The notes below the pieces were generated by a model. The model was not told the origin of the DNA. It was given only the letters and a program-made list of their open reading frames with translations, and did no database searches. From Acidobacteriota bacterium (GTDB taxonomy: Bacteria > Acidobacteriota > Vicinamibacteria > Vicinamibacterales > CAVVIG01), in contig JANYHS010000211.1 in NCBI GenBank assembly GCA_025358945.1, positions 1 to 34,522 of the forward strand: a stretch of DNA of 34,522 bases, read 5' to 3'. A program made the position numbers and the translations under genes. Positions 24,647-32,724 of the stretch are shown here, piece by piece (position 1 is the first letter of the stretch; every line of letters starts with the position of its first letter).

Positions 24647-25321
24647 GTGATTCCCCTCCGCGACGTCATCCCCTCTCGAACGACTCCCTACATCACCATC
24701 ACGATCATCGCGCTGAACGGCCTGGCGTGGCTGTTCGAGCTGTCGCTGCCGCACGAGGTCCTGTCCAACTTCCTGACCATCTACGGCGTCGTACCGGCGT
24801 ACTTCTCTGCGCCGACCTTGGTCACGTCGATGTTCCTGCACGGCAGCTGGTCGCACGTGCTCGGAAACATGTGGTACCTGTGGATCTTCGGCGACAACGT
24901 CGAGGACCGCGTCGGCCACGGGCGCTTCATCGTCTTTTACCTGCTGTGCGGGATCCTGGCGGCGCTCGGCCAGATGGCCGTGGATCCGACATCGACGCTG
25001 CCGACCATCGGCGCCAGCGGCGCGATTGCCGGCGTCATGGGCGCCTACTTCGTCCTCTACCCGCGCTCGCGGGTGCTGACGCTGATCCCGTGGATCTTCA
25101 TTCAGATCGTCGAGATGCCGACCGTGGTCCTGCTCGGCTTCTGGTTCGTGATGCAACTGTTCAGCGCCGGCGCGATCGCGGTGACGGCAAACAGCGGCGG
25201 AGGCGGAGGCGGCGGCGTCGCGTTTGCCGCGCACATTGCCGGCTTCCTTGTCGGCATGGCCGGCGTGCTGGTGTTCAGGAACCGCGCGCTGGATCCCTGG
25301 GAAGACGCGCGTAATTATTAG
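24647..25321 (+). CDS. Rhomboid-family intramembrane serine protease
   Basis: A 224-residue rhomboid with six to seven TM segments, starting at GTG 24647. Conserved features: HGSWSHVLGNMWYL (65-78, the HxxxN-type loop and Asn74), catalytic Ser124 in GASGAIAGVMGAYF and catalytic His196 in AAHIAGFLVG. A Gly run (GGGGGGG, about 184-190) precedes the last helix. It cleaves TM substrates within the membrane; substrates unknown. It lies 13 bp after leuA with a GAAGAGA-like SD, so it is probably co-transcribed, though a functional link to leucine synthesis is not expected. Confidence 0.9.
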   Translation: MIPLRDVIPSRTTPYITITIIALNGLAWLFELSLPHEVLSNFLTIYGVVPAYFSAPTLVTSMFLHGSWSHVLGNMWYLWIFGDNVEDRVGHGRFIVFYLLCGILAALGQMAVDPTSTLPTIGASGAIAGVMGAYFVLYPRSRVLTLIPWIFIQIVEMPTVVLLGFWFVMQLFSAGAIAVTANSGGGGGGGVAFAAHIAGFLVGMAGVLVFRNRALDPWEDARNY

Positions 25322-25334
25322 GGGGCTGGGGCTG

Positions 25335-25465
25335 CGTGCCCTTCTTCTTGCGAATCCGCACGCTGTCGCCAACGACGCCTAACTCCACTTCGCTGCGGGC
25401 CGCATGCCGAGCCGCTCGCGGACGGCCTGCGGAATCGTGACCTGACCTTGGGTCGTCACGCGCAT
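25335..25465 (-). pseudogene. Frameshifted AbrB/MazE-type antitoxin relic
   Basis: Not in the ORF track. ATG 25465 follows TAGGAG by 8 nt and reads MRVTTQGQVTIPQAVRERLGMRPAA, an unmistakable SpoVT/AbrB swapped-hairpin start, then hits a stop (TAG 25381-25379) after 28 residues. Shifting by one base continues as SEVELGVVGDSVRIRKKKG, the expected second half of the domain. So one base has been lost near 25394. The 3' end runs into an AGCCCC-type repeat and no PIN or other toxin follows, because the rhomboid gene is there. The SD is still perfect, suggesting recent decay or a sequencing error. Confidence 0.75.
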
Positions 25466-25529
25466 GGTATTGCTCCTACCAGTCAGACTCGCACCGACGG
25501 CACAACGCGTCAACATGATCAGAAGACGG

Positions 25530-25770
25530 GCCACAGAGAACCAGAGACACCGAGGCACCGAGATCGTCGGAACGCGAGGGCCGCTAGCGCGCGATCGATT
25601 CGGCGGGAGCCGCGCAGCGGCGGCGATGCCGGAGTCGCGAAGAAACGCGAACCCGCCTGGATCGTATTCGTTCGCGTTTCTTCGCGATCCGGCATCACAC
25701 GTCGGCCTGCCACGCAGGCCGACCCGCCGAATCTTTCCGGCGCGCCTCTGTGGCTCTGTGACTCTGTGGC
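25530..25770. mobile_element. MITE-like palindromic element, ~240 bp
   Basis: Non-coding and nested. The outer arms are imperfect 27-bp inverted repeats (25530-25556 GCCACAGAG...GAGGC; 25744-25770 GCCTC...CTCTGTGGC; 22 of 27 paired), built from 8-bp CTCTGTGR units. Inside are a near-perfect 27/28-bp inverted repeat (25625-25652 / 25670-25696, one bulged base, 17-nt loop) and a perfect 10-bp hairpin (25701-25723). It carries no transposase. It sits 10 bp beyond the stop of the caspase-like gene, between it and the antitoxin relic. No target-site duplication was seen. It is a candidate non-autonomous element or a folded RNA. Confidence 0.6.
25625..25696. repeat. Long near-perfect hairpin inside the MITE-like element
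   Basis: GATGCCGGAGTCGCGAAGAAACGCGAAC pairs with GTTCGCGTTTCTTCGCGATCCGGCATC; the only defect is one extra G in the left arm. The loop is 17 nt. It would form a very stable stem in either transcript and could stop transcription from the operon ending at 25781. Confidence 0.8.
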
Positions 25771-25780
25771 GAGTTGATCC

Positions 25781-26809
25781 TCAGGACTTCGCGCGGATCT
25801 GGGCGGAGAGGCGGGCGATCTCGACGAGCAGCTTTTCGAGCTCGGCGTCGTACAGATCGGACGAAGTGGATTCCTTGCGCGCCTTCAATTCCTCGAGCTG
25901 CGCCTCGAGAGTGGCCCGGCGACGCATCAGTCCGGCTAACGCGGCGTCGGATGGCAGCGTCAGCACGGCATCCGGCTCGATGTAGGTCACGCGAGCGACC
26001 GCGCCATCCGTGCCGGGATTGGGCGCTTCGCGCCCGACGCCCGCCCCGGTGTCGTCGAGCAGCGGACGCTCCGTCGGCAGTTGCCCTTTCTGCTCGAACC
26101 ATTGGCGCACACCGGCGCTGGCATACGTGAATGCCTCCCACATCGAAACCCGGTTGTTGTGGTCAAGGTCAGCGGCGCCATCGTCGAACGCCTTGATGAA
26201 AAACTCTGCGAACATCGTCTCGAACTGCTGCGCGGCCGCGTCGGTCGAGGTCAGCACGACACGTCCGCGTCCGGCGAGCTTGCGCAGGAATGGGAAGCTG
26301 GCGGCGGTCGTGTTCACGAACACCAGCCGCCCTGGCACCGGCCGCAGGAGGTCGCTCCACTCGGTCGCGCTCAGATCAGGGCCCACCAGATTGAACTTGG
26401 CCTCCTCACCGTCGAGCGAGGTGCCGTGGCCGATGAGCAGCACCAGCAACTGATCGTCCTTCGTCATCCGCTTGCGGAAATCGGCCAGCGCACCGCGCAC
26501 GTTTTCGCGCGTCGCCGGCCGGACGCCGTCCTCGGCCTGCCCTGCCCCTGACCGGAGGGCCTCGCCGAGCACGATCAGCCTGGCCGGATCGTAGTGAAAC
26601 TTCCCGCGCAGCGTGTCGACGAACGACACACGCCATCTCGTGTATTTCTGGGCGTAGGGTTCACCACCAGATGCGCCGGTCACGACCAGCGCGTAGCGCT
26701 CCCCGGCGGACGCAGGGGACGCAAGGCTGAACGTCAGCAGAAGCGCGGCCGCAACCATCGTGCAGCGCCGAACGAATTCTGAATTCCGAATTCTGAATTC
26801 TGAATTCAT
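25781..26809 (-). CDS. Caspase/C13-fold exported protein lacking the catalytic Cys
   Basis: A 342-residue protein. After a repeat-derived N-terminus (MNSEFRIRNSEF) comes a signal segment (MVAAALLLTFSLASPASA, 18-35). The caspase-like alpha/beta core has RYALVVTGASG, the His loop LLVLLIGHGTSLDGEEAKFNL (GHG 127-129) and the strand RLVFVNTTAASFPFL, where caspases and legumains have the catalytic Cys; here it is Thr/Ala. An EF-hand-like loop DLDHNNRVSMWE (214-225) and a C-terminal coiled coil (about 293-340) follow. The start ATG 26809 overlaps the stop of the vWA gene (ATGA). It is probably a non-peptidase partner of the vWA operon. Track residues before MNSEF are antisense to the neighbour. Confidence 0.75.
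   Translation of the reverse strand: MNSEFRIRNSEFVRRCTMVAAALLLTFSLASPASAGERYALVVTGASGGEPYAQKYTRWRVSFVDTLRGKFHYDPARLIVLGEALRSGAGQAEDGVRPATRENVRGALADFRKRMTKDDQLLVLLIGHGTSLDGEEAKFNLVGPDLSATEWSDLLRPVPGRLVFVNTTAASFPFLRKLAGRGRVVLTSTDAAAQQFETMFAEFFIKAFDDGAADLDHNNRVSMWEAFTYASAGVRQWFEQKGQLPTERPLLDDTGAGVGREAPNPGTDGAVARVTYIEPDAVLTLPSDAALAGLMRRRATLEAQLEELKARKESTSSDLYDAELEKLLVEIARLSAQIRAKS
26774..26808 (-). repeat. Tandem heptamer (GAATTCN)x5 at the caspase-like gene start
   Basis: GAATTC recurs at 26774, 26781, 26788, 26795 and 26802, exact 7-bp spacing. On - it encodes NSEFRIRNSEF directly after the ATG. It is a variant of the GAANTNA heptamer family. Confidence 0.9.
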
Positions 26810-29082
26810 CTGAGCCCCCAGCGGCGGCGCAGGATCCACTCCGTTGACAGAAGCACGATGACGAGTGCGAAGGCCCAGGGCTCGTGCCAGAGGTCGCGGC
26901 GTTCGGGCGTCGCGTTCTGCGGCACGGTCGCCTGAAGCCACGGTACGATGCGCGACGCGTCGGCCGCGCGCACGTAGCGGCCGCCGGAATTCCGCGCGAT
27001 GCGCCGCAGAAAGCCTTCGTTCAACCTGGGATCCGCAAACTCGCGATCGGCGCCGCCGACGTACATCCACGTGTCCGCCGTGCCGAGCGTTGTCGATCCG
27101 CGTCGCGCCTCCGCGTGAACGCGGTAGAGGCCGGGCTGTTCCGGTCCGAGCGCTGCTGTGTAGCGGCCGCCCGCGGCGTCCGCGTGACGCAGCGCGATGG
27201 GCTGCGTGGCTCCGCCTGGCAGCGTGAGCGTCGCCTCGAAGGTCGCGTCGGCGACCGGTGCGAACGCCGCATCGCGCGCGTCGACGTCCACGGAGATCGC
27301 GTCGCCTGGCTCAGGCGCGTCCGGCAATGTGATCGCGACCGGATCCGGAGTGGCCGACGATAGCCAGCGCGCCGACTGACGCCAGAAGAATTCGTAGGAG
27401 CGATCCGTCGACGCCACCAGCATCTTCCAGCGCCACGACGCTTCGCCGGCAAACACCATCGACCGGCCCCGGCCGTAGCGCTGGACGGCGACCACCGGAA
27501 ACACGCCGCCACCGGGCGCTGTCGTGAGTGCGAGGACCGTCGCGCCGGGCCGCGGACCGCCAAGCGCCGCGCTCGCTGCAAGCGCCGGCAACGCCGACCA
27601 CAGCTTGCGCGTCTCGTCCGGTGATGCGCCGAGCCGCATGATCGGATGCGTCTCGCCTTCCGGCGTCAGCCGCATGCGGTTGTGCGCGAGTAGATCGCCG
27701 CTGCCAGACGAGGCGCGCACGAGCCCGCCCCGGCGATCGTTCAACTCCACCGGCAGCGCCTCCTCGAGCGGCGTCCCCGACAGACCGCGTTGCGCGAACG
27801 ATCGACCGCCCAACACCAGCAGTCCGCCACCGCGCTCGGCGACGAAGTCGGCCGCCAGCTTCAGTTGCGCGCGAGAGAAGAATTCGGCCTCGACGTTGGC
27901 GATCACCAACCCGTCGTAGGCGTAGAGTTGCTCGCGCGTGGACGGAAAGCCGCCGGTCAATCCAGCGCCTCTGGCTGCGCCCGCCTGAACGATGAACGTG
28001 TCCTGACCGTCGCCGCTCTTGCCCTTGCGCGTGACCGAATCGATGTCGAGCCCGGGATCGCCGGCCAGCGCGCGCGCCATGAAACTGTGTTCGAATCCCG
28101 GCGCGCCTTCGACGAGCAGCACGCGCCGTTTTCGTCCCGCCGGGCTCACGAGCACACTGCGGCTGTTGTTCTCGTCCACGTCCTCCGCCGGGTCGCGGGG
28201 GATCTCGGCGGTGTAGACCGTCGCGTTCAGTGGATCCGGCGACACGGTGAACACCTGTTCGATCGGTGATCCATCGGCCTGAGGCACGAGACGCCGCGTG
28301 TCGAGAAGCTGACCGTTCGCCAGGACGCGCAACGCAAACGGCGCCCGCCCGAACCCGCTGCTGACCGCCGTCACGTGGAGATCGACGGTGGCGTGATCGA
28401 GCCGCGGATCGCCGGCGGTGATGCCGAGCACTTCGCGATCGCGCGGGCCGTCCGGCGAGCCGATGCCGACAGTAAACACGGGCGCCCCGCCCGCCTCCCC
28501 ACCAGACCCACCAGACCCACCCGACCCACTTGACCCACTTGACCCACTTGACCCACTCGACCTGCCAGCGCCCGTATCTCCTCCGTCGCTCAGCACGACG
28601 ATGCCGGCGACGGGCTGGCCGCGGTAGCGCTCGCGAACGGCGGCGATCGCGCCGGCGAGATCGGTGCGCCGCGCATCAGCGGTCAGTGCGTCAACGTTGA
28701 CAGGCGCGAGACGGTCGCCGACGCCGTAGATCTGCGTGGTGAAATGCGTCGTCAGCGGGAGGCCGAGTTCGTTGTGCAGCAGGCCGCTCGCACGCGCGAG
28801 GCGCGTCTGCCCGTCCGCATCATTGATTCGCATGCTGCGCGACACGTCGACGAGCACCGGCACGATCGCATCGCGCGAACCGGCAGGCGGCAGGACGGCG
28901 ATGGGACGGAAGACGAAGAGGACGAGCGCCAGCAGCGCCGCCACGCGCAAGCCGGCCAGCACGCCGCGCTGCGCGCGCGTGAGCGGAGACAGCGGGCGCC
29001 GGTACTCGACATACACGACCGCGCCGATCACCGCCGCGAGAATGACCGCCAGCCACCACGGCAGCGGATACGCAAAATGCAT
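26806..29082 (-). CDS. Membrane vWA-domain protein with GATase1-like region
   Basis: A 758-residue inner-membrane protein. Two N-terminal TM helices (about 8-27 and 42-64) are followed by a von Willebrand A domain with the MIDAS motif DVSRS (D79, S81, S83) and LSDGGDTG near 164-171. A Ser/Gly tract (174-199) interrupts the vWA and is encoded by a 9-bp minisatellite. The middle part (about 320-560) resembles a class I glutamine-amidotransferase-like fold (VLLVEGAPGFEHSF, GGGLLVLGGRSFAQRG) without an obvious catalytic triad. Beta-rich domains follow, with one C-terminal TM (about 733-752, FALVIVLLSTEWIL). Such proteins neighbour MoxR/DUF58/BatA genes. It abuts the DUF4175 gene with no gap and overlaps the caspase-like gene. 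Confidence 0.82.
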   Translation of the reverse strand: MHFAYPLPWWLAVILAAVIGAVVYVEYRRPLSPLTRAQRGVLAGLRVAALLALVLFVFRPIAVLPPAGSRDAIVPVLVDVSRSMRINDADGQTRLARASGLLHNELGLPLTTHFTTQIYGVGDRLAPVNVDALTADARRTDLAGAIAAVRERYRGQPVAGIVVLSDGGDTGAGRSSGSSGSSGSSGSGGSGGSGGEAGGAPVFTVGIGSPDGPRDREVLGITAGDPRLDHATVDLHVTAVSSGFGRAPFALRVLANGQLLDTRRLVPQADGSPIEQVFTVSPDPLNATVYTAEIPRDPAEDVDENNSRSVLVSPAGRKRRVLLVEGAPGFEHSFMARALAGDPGLDIDSVTRKGKSGDGQDTFIVQAGAARGAGLTGGFPSTREQLYAYDGLVIANVEAEFFSRAQLKLAADFVAERGGGLLVLGGRSFAQRGLSGTPLEEALPVELNDRRGGLVRASSGSGDLLAHNRMRLTPEGETHPIMRLGASPDETRKLWSALPALAASAALGGPRPGATVLALTTAPGGGVFPVVAVQRYGRGRSMVFAGEASWRWKMLVASTDRSYEFFWRQSARWLSSATPDPVAITLPDAPEPGDAISVDVDARDAAFAPVADATFEATLTLPGGATQPIALRHADAAGGRYTAALGPEQPGLYRVHAEARRGSTTLGTADTWMYVGGADREFADPRLNEGFLRRIARNSGGRYVRAADASRIVPWLQATVPQNATPERRDLWHEPWAFALVIVLLSTEWILRRRWGLR
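28499..28563 (-). repeat. 9-bp minisatellite, tract 1 (Ser/Gly)
   Basis: Units of GGGTCAAGT/GGGTCTGGT on -, about seven, four of them identical or nearly so, encoding SSGSSGSSGSGGSGG in the vWA protein. Confidence 0.85.
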
Positions 29083-32000
29083 CTATGATTTCTTCTTGCC
29101 CGCGATCGCCTTGAAGTAGTCGTCGACTTGTTGCTGATACCCGGCCGGCGCTTTGTCGTCGGCGCCGGCGGCGAGCCGATCGTGCGCCTGCTTCGCCTGC
29201 AGTTTTTTCGACAGCGAGGCCTCGACGTTCTCCAGTACCTGTGTCGCCTGACGCCGCATCTCTTCCCACTTCGCGAAGTCCTGTTTGAACGCTTCTGTGC
29301 CCGGTGCGGACAGGCCGCTGCTGCTGGGCGTCTCGAAGGTGAACCCGCCACCGCCGCCGCGTGCAAAGGCCGGATCGTCGCGGCGCATCTGATCGGCGAG
29401 CTCCTTGGTCTGCTGCAGCTGACGCTGATACTGCTCGCGCAGCTTCTCGAGATCGGTGCCCGTGCCGCCGCCGCCGGATCGTCCTTCACCGGCTCGACCC
29501 AAATCGCCGGGCGTCTTCGACGCGCTCGACCCGCGCTCCGACCCACCCGACCTATCCGACCCACCCGACCCACCAGACCTACCTGACCCACCCGACCTAT
29601 CCGCCCCACCTGCCCGTCCTGCCTGTCCGTTCGCCAACTGTCCGAGCGCGCGGCTGGTCTCGTTCAATTGCTCGCGCAGTTCCTGCGCGCGCGCGCGTTG
29701 CGCGGAGAGCTTCTGCGAGTCGCCGTCCTGACCGCCGGTCGCCGCCGACAGTTTGTCCGCCGCCTTCTCGAACGCGCGAGCCAGTTCCTGCTGCGAGCCG
29801 GTCTGGGCCCGCGGATCGGTGGTCGATCGCGCGGCCGTGTTGCCGCGGCCGCCTTTCGGATCCTCGGTGGCGGCGCGCATCGCGTCCGCCGCCTGCTGCA
29901 TGCGTTCCGGCAACCGCTGACGCTCGAGATCTTTCGCGACGTCACCGGCAGCGGCCTGTGTCTGCTGCTTCAATGACTCCTGCAGCTTGCGCGCGCGCTC
30001 GGCGAGCCGCTCCTGTTCGCCGGCCAGTCGGCGCACTTCGTCTTTGCCGGCATCTCCCTGTGCGGTCTTGGCGAGCCTGGAGGCGATCTGCTTCTGGGCG
30101 TCGGCCAGCTGACGCGCCTCGAGTTGCATCTCGCCCAGCGCGCGGCGGCGCTCGTCGGGGCGCGACGCCTCGAGCTGCTGTTGCAGCTCTCTCAACTTCT
30201 CGAGCGCGCGATTGCCACGCGCACTCGCCTGACCCGGATCCTGCCGGCGCAGCTCGCTCGCCGCGTTGCGCATCTCCTCGGACACATCGCGCATGCGCTT
30301 GCCATTGTCACCGCCGCTCGGTCCTGCCTGACCTACCTGACCCACCTGACCCACCTGACCGACCTGACCCTTTTGGTCCTTCTTTCCGTCCCGCCCTGTC
30401 TTTCCGTCCTGCCCGGTCTTCTGCGCCATCTTCTGCGCGAGATCCTCGGCCTTCTGCCGGAGCTCGGATTGCTCGCGCGTCAGCTTCTCGAGCTCGCGCT
30501 TCAGCTCCTCTTCGCTCATCTGCGCGCGCTGACGCGCCAGTTCCTGCTGCTTTTTCAACAGTTCGTCCTGACGCCGCGCAAGTTCCTTGATGGTGTCGAG
30601 CGCGCTCTGATCGCTTTCGCTGCGTGACTCGGTGCTCGATTTCGTCTCGTAGTTGGTCTGCTGCGCCTTCTGCAGTTCCTTGTCGAACAGCGACGAGACG
30701 TCGTAGTTGCTGCGGTTGCTGCCGGCGCCGCTGCCGGCTTGCTGACGCTGCACTTCGTGGCGTTTCACGTCGGCTTGCGCTTTCAACAGCCGGTTGAGCG
30801 CATCCATCTCGCGCGGCAGCGCCTCCGCGATCTTCAGACCGTCGAGCGCGGTCACCGCGTCCGCCATCGCCGTGGCTGCCGCCGTCATCTGATCCTCTTC
30901 CGGCAGCGTCTGACCCGCTTTGAGTTCGGGCGGCTGCGGCGGTGGCGGAGGCAGCGGCGGGCCGCCGCGGCCGCGCTGTGGCTGCGCGCGCCGCTTCGGA
31001 TCGCGCATCGTGCCTTCGCGGAGCGAACTCGACAGCTGCTCGACGCGCGTCTTCAGCTCCGCTTCCGCGCGAGACACAGACTTCACGTCCTGCTCGGACT
31101 TCGCGCCCTTCGCCGCGCGCGCGCGCCGATCAAGTTTCCAGGTGGCGACGACGACTTCCTTTTGCGCGGTGACGAGGTCGTCGATGCCCTGGCCGCCGCC
31201 CGGCATGTTGCCCTGACTCTGCGTCAGGGTGAATTCCTGCTCGTACGGCTTCACTTCCAGAAAGAAGATGTCGCTGCGCGCTTCGTTCGGCCGCGTGCCG
31301 CGCGTGAGGTCACGCGCCCGCGCGTAGTAGGCGACGACGTCGCCCGGCTGAACGTCCAGATCTTCCAGGAACAGCGTGTGGCGTCCGGTGACGTTCACAC
31401 TGGCGCGCGCGATGCTGAACGGAACGACCTTCTCGTCCCCGCCCCGCACCGAGTACACCAGGTCGAGACGATCGACGCCGTAGTCGTCCTCCGCCTGCGC
31501 CTCGATGTCCACTTCCTCGAGCCGGGTGACCGATCGATCGGTCGCCGGCTTCAGCAACCGCACATCCGGCGGGCGATCCTCGAGCGGGCGGATGAAGTAT
31601 TCCGTATCGCCCGGGTTGCCGACGCCGTCGCGGTCGGCCAGCGCCACGCGATACGAGTTGTCGTCGGTCACGGTCAGCGACGCGGTCCACTCGTTGGCGT
31701 TGCTGGTGGTCAGCGTGATCGCCTTGCCGTCGCCAAGCGTCATCTGTCCGTTGGCGGCAGGGCGATCCGTGAACACCTGCACCTGAACGCTGGTGCCGGC
31801 CGGCGCGTAGATATCGCCGCCGTCGGTCTCGGTGCGCGGCGCAAGTCGAAGACCGGGAGGATAGGTGTAGTGCACGTCGATGCGCGTGACGCGCGGCGGA
31901 ATCGCCACCGCGACGTCGTAGGACCGCGATGTCACCGGACCGGCGACGACGCGATACCTGAACGGCGCGTTGACCGCGGGCATCGCCAGACGGAACGACC

Positions 32001-32724
32001 CGGACGCATCGCCGGTCATCTCGACGCCGCGCCAGCGATCGCCGTCAGCGATCTGCACCTGCGCGATGATCGGCGCGCGGTTGCCGGCCAGGCGCGCCTC
32101 GATCGTCAGCGGCGATCCGACTTTGACTCGCGTGTTCCCCGGCGTCACGTTCAGGCCTACGCGTTCCGGAAACAGTGTCAGCGCGGCGGCGTCCACGGCT
32201 TGCCGCGCGGGACCGAGCGCAGCGAACAGCACGACGCCGAGCGCCAGTGCGGCGGCGGTCGCCTGCATGCCGGCGCGGCGCAGCGCAGCGCTCGACACAA
32301 TCGTGTCGATGTCGACCGCCGACAAGCGGCGCGACGCGTCGGCGATCATCGCGGCAGCGAGCCCGGGCGCGTTCTTCGATTCGGCGACGTCCACCGCGGT
32401 CACCAGGCGATCGTCGAGCGCCGGCACGCGCTCCTCGATAAACCGCGCCACCTGGCGATCAGCCGGCCGGTGGCGCAGCGGGGCCAGGGACCAGCCGAGT
32501 GCGCCAAGGGCGACGGCCGCCGCCGTCGCCGCCAGCAGCATCAGCGCGATCGGGGCCCCGTCGGTCCAGCGCGCCGCGATGGTCGCGGTGCCGACGACAA
32601 GCGCGACGACAATCGCGCCGCGCACGGCAGCCTGAAAAGCGACGAGCGCGAGCCACCGCGTCCGCACCCGAGCCAGGAGAACGCGTATCGGTTCTGAGTT
32701 TTCAGTTCTCAGTTCTAAGTTCAT
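29083..32724 (-). CDS. DUF4175-family large membrane protein with coiled coil
   Basis: The start ATG 32724 overlaps the BatA-like stop (ATGA) and gives 1213 residues; the track's longer version is antisense. Three N-terminal TM helices (about 24-45, 53-74, 155-175) anchor a protein with DUF4175 character (RFIEERVPALDDRLVTAV). A region of Ig-like beta domains follows (about 190-470, e.g. VEDRPPDVRLLKP-like segment and DDYGVDRLDLVYSVRGGDEK). Next come a proline-rich spot near 590 (PPLPPPPPQPP) and a very long Glu/Gln/Arg-rich coiled coil (about 680-1130), interrupted by QVGQ repeats near 785-800 and Ser/Gly repeats near 1040-1065. Function unknown; probably a scaffold linked to the adjacent vWA proteins. 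The first residues (NLELRTENSE) come from the heptamer repeat. Confidence 0.8.
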   Translation of the reverse strand: MNLELRTENSEPIRVLLARVRTRWLALVAFQAAVRGAIVVALVVGTATIAARWTDGAPIALMLLAATAAAVALGALGWSLAPLRHRPADRQVARFIEERVPALDDRLVTAVDVAESKNAPGLAAAMIADASRRLSAVDIDTIVSSAALRRAGMQATAAALALGVVLFAALGPARQAVDAAALTLFPERVGLNVTPGNTRVKVGSPLTIEARLAGNRAPIIAQVQIADGDRWRGVEMTGDASGSFRLAMPAVNAPFRYRVVAGPVTSRSYDVAVAIPPRVTRIDVHYTYPPGLRLAPRTETDGGDIYAPAGTSVQVQVFTDRPAANGQMTLGDGKAITLTTSNANEWTASLTVTDDNSYRVALADRDGVGNPGDTEYFIRPLEDRPPDVRLLKPATDRSVTRLEEVDIEAQAEDDYGVDRLDLVYSVRGGDEKVVPFSIARASVNVTGRHTLFLEDLDVQPGDVVAYYARARDLTRGTRPNEARSDIFFLEVKPYEQEFTLTQSQGNMPGGGQGIDDLVTAQKEVVVATWKLDRRARAAKGAKSEQDVKSVSRAEAELKTRVEQLSSSLREGTMRDPKRRAQPQRGRGGPPLPPPPPQPPELKAGQTLPEEDQMTAAATAMADAVTALDGLKIAEALPREMDALNRLLKAQADVKRHEVQRQQAGSGAGSNRSNYDVSSLFDKELQKAQQTNYETKSSTESRSESDQSALDTIKELARRQDELLKKQQELARQRAQMSEEELKRELEKLTREQSELRQKAEDLAQKMAQKTGQDGKTGRDGKKDQKGQVGQVGQVGQVGQAGPSGGDNGKRMRDVSEEMRNAASELRRQDPGQASARGNRALEKLRELQQQLEASRPDERRRALGEMQLEARQLADAQKQIASRLAKTAQGDAGKDEVRRLAGEQERLAERARKLQESLKQQTQAAAGDVAKDLERQRLPERMQQAADAMRAATEDPKGGRGNTAARSTTDPRAQTGSQQELARAFEKAADKLSAATGGQDGDSQKLSAQRARAQELREQLNETSRALGQLANGQAGRAGGADRSGGSGRSGGSGGSDRSGGSERGSSASKTPGDLGRAGEGRSGGGGTGTDLEKLREQYQRQLQQTKELADQMRRDDPAFARGGGGGFTFETPSSSGLSAPGTEAFKQDFAKWEEMRRQATQVLENVEASLSKKLQAKQAHDRLAAGADDKAPAGYQQQVDDYFKAIAGKKKS
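29538..29611 (-). repeat. 9-bp minisatellite, tract 2 (Ser/Gly/Arg)
   Basis: About eight units of GGGTCNGGT / AGGTCNGGT on -, encoding SGGSGRSGGSGGSDRSGGS in the DUF4175 protein. Same unit as tracts 1 and 3. Confidence 0.85.
30327..30370 (-). repeat. 9-bp minisatellite, tract 3 (QVG)
   Basis: GGTCAGGTN units on -, about five, encoding GQVGQVGQVGQVGQ. The unit equals that of tracts 1 and 2 but is read one base out of phase, so the peptide differs completely. Confidence 0.85.
32688..32723 (-). repeat. Tandem heptamer (GAANTNA family) at the DUF4175 start
   Basis: On -, GAACTTA GAACTGA GAACTGA AAACTCA GAACCGA follows the ATG and encodes NLELRTENSE. Five 7-bp units of the family seen at 7551, 9907 and 26774. 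Confidence 0.85.

Noticed and set aside
25500-25780. CRISPR array in the repeat-rich gap
   Set aside because: The repeats are inverted and nested, not regularly spaced direct repeats with spacers; no cas genes are near.
26774-26808. Five EcoRI sites as a cloning linker or vector artefact
   Set aside because: The exact 7-bp spacing matches the same heptamer family at three other loci that lack EcoRI sites, and it joins genes in frame.
28086-28108. TGTTCGAATCCCGGCGC, resembling a tRNA T-arm
   Set aside because: It encodes APGFEHSF on - inside the vWA gene, and no acceptor or anticodon stem surrounds it.
29361-30590. 409-aa plus-strand ORF with Pro/Thr/His repeats
   Set aside because: The repeats are the antisense reading of the 9-bp minisatellite in the DUF4175 gene.
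30739-32697. 652-aa plus-strand ORF opposite the DUF4175 gene
   Set aside because: Long open frame caused by high GC; the minus-strand product has TM helices, domains and coupled start and stop.
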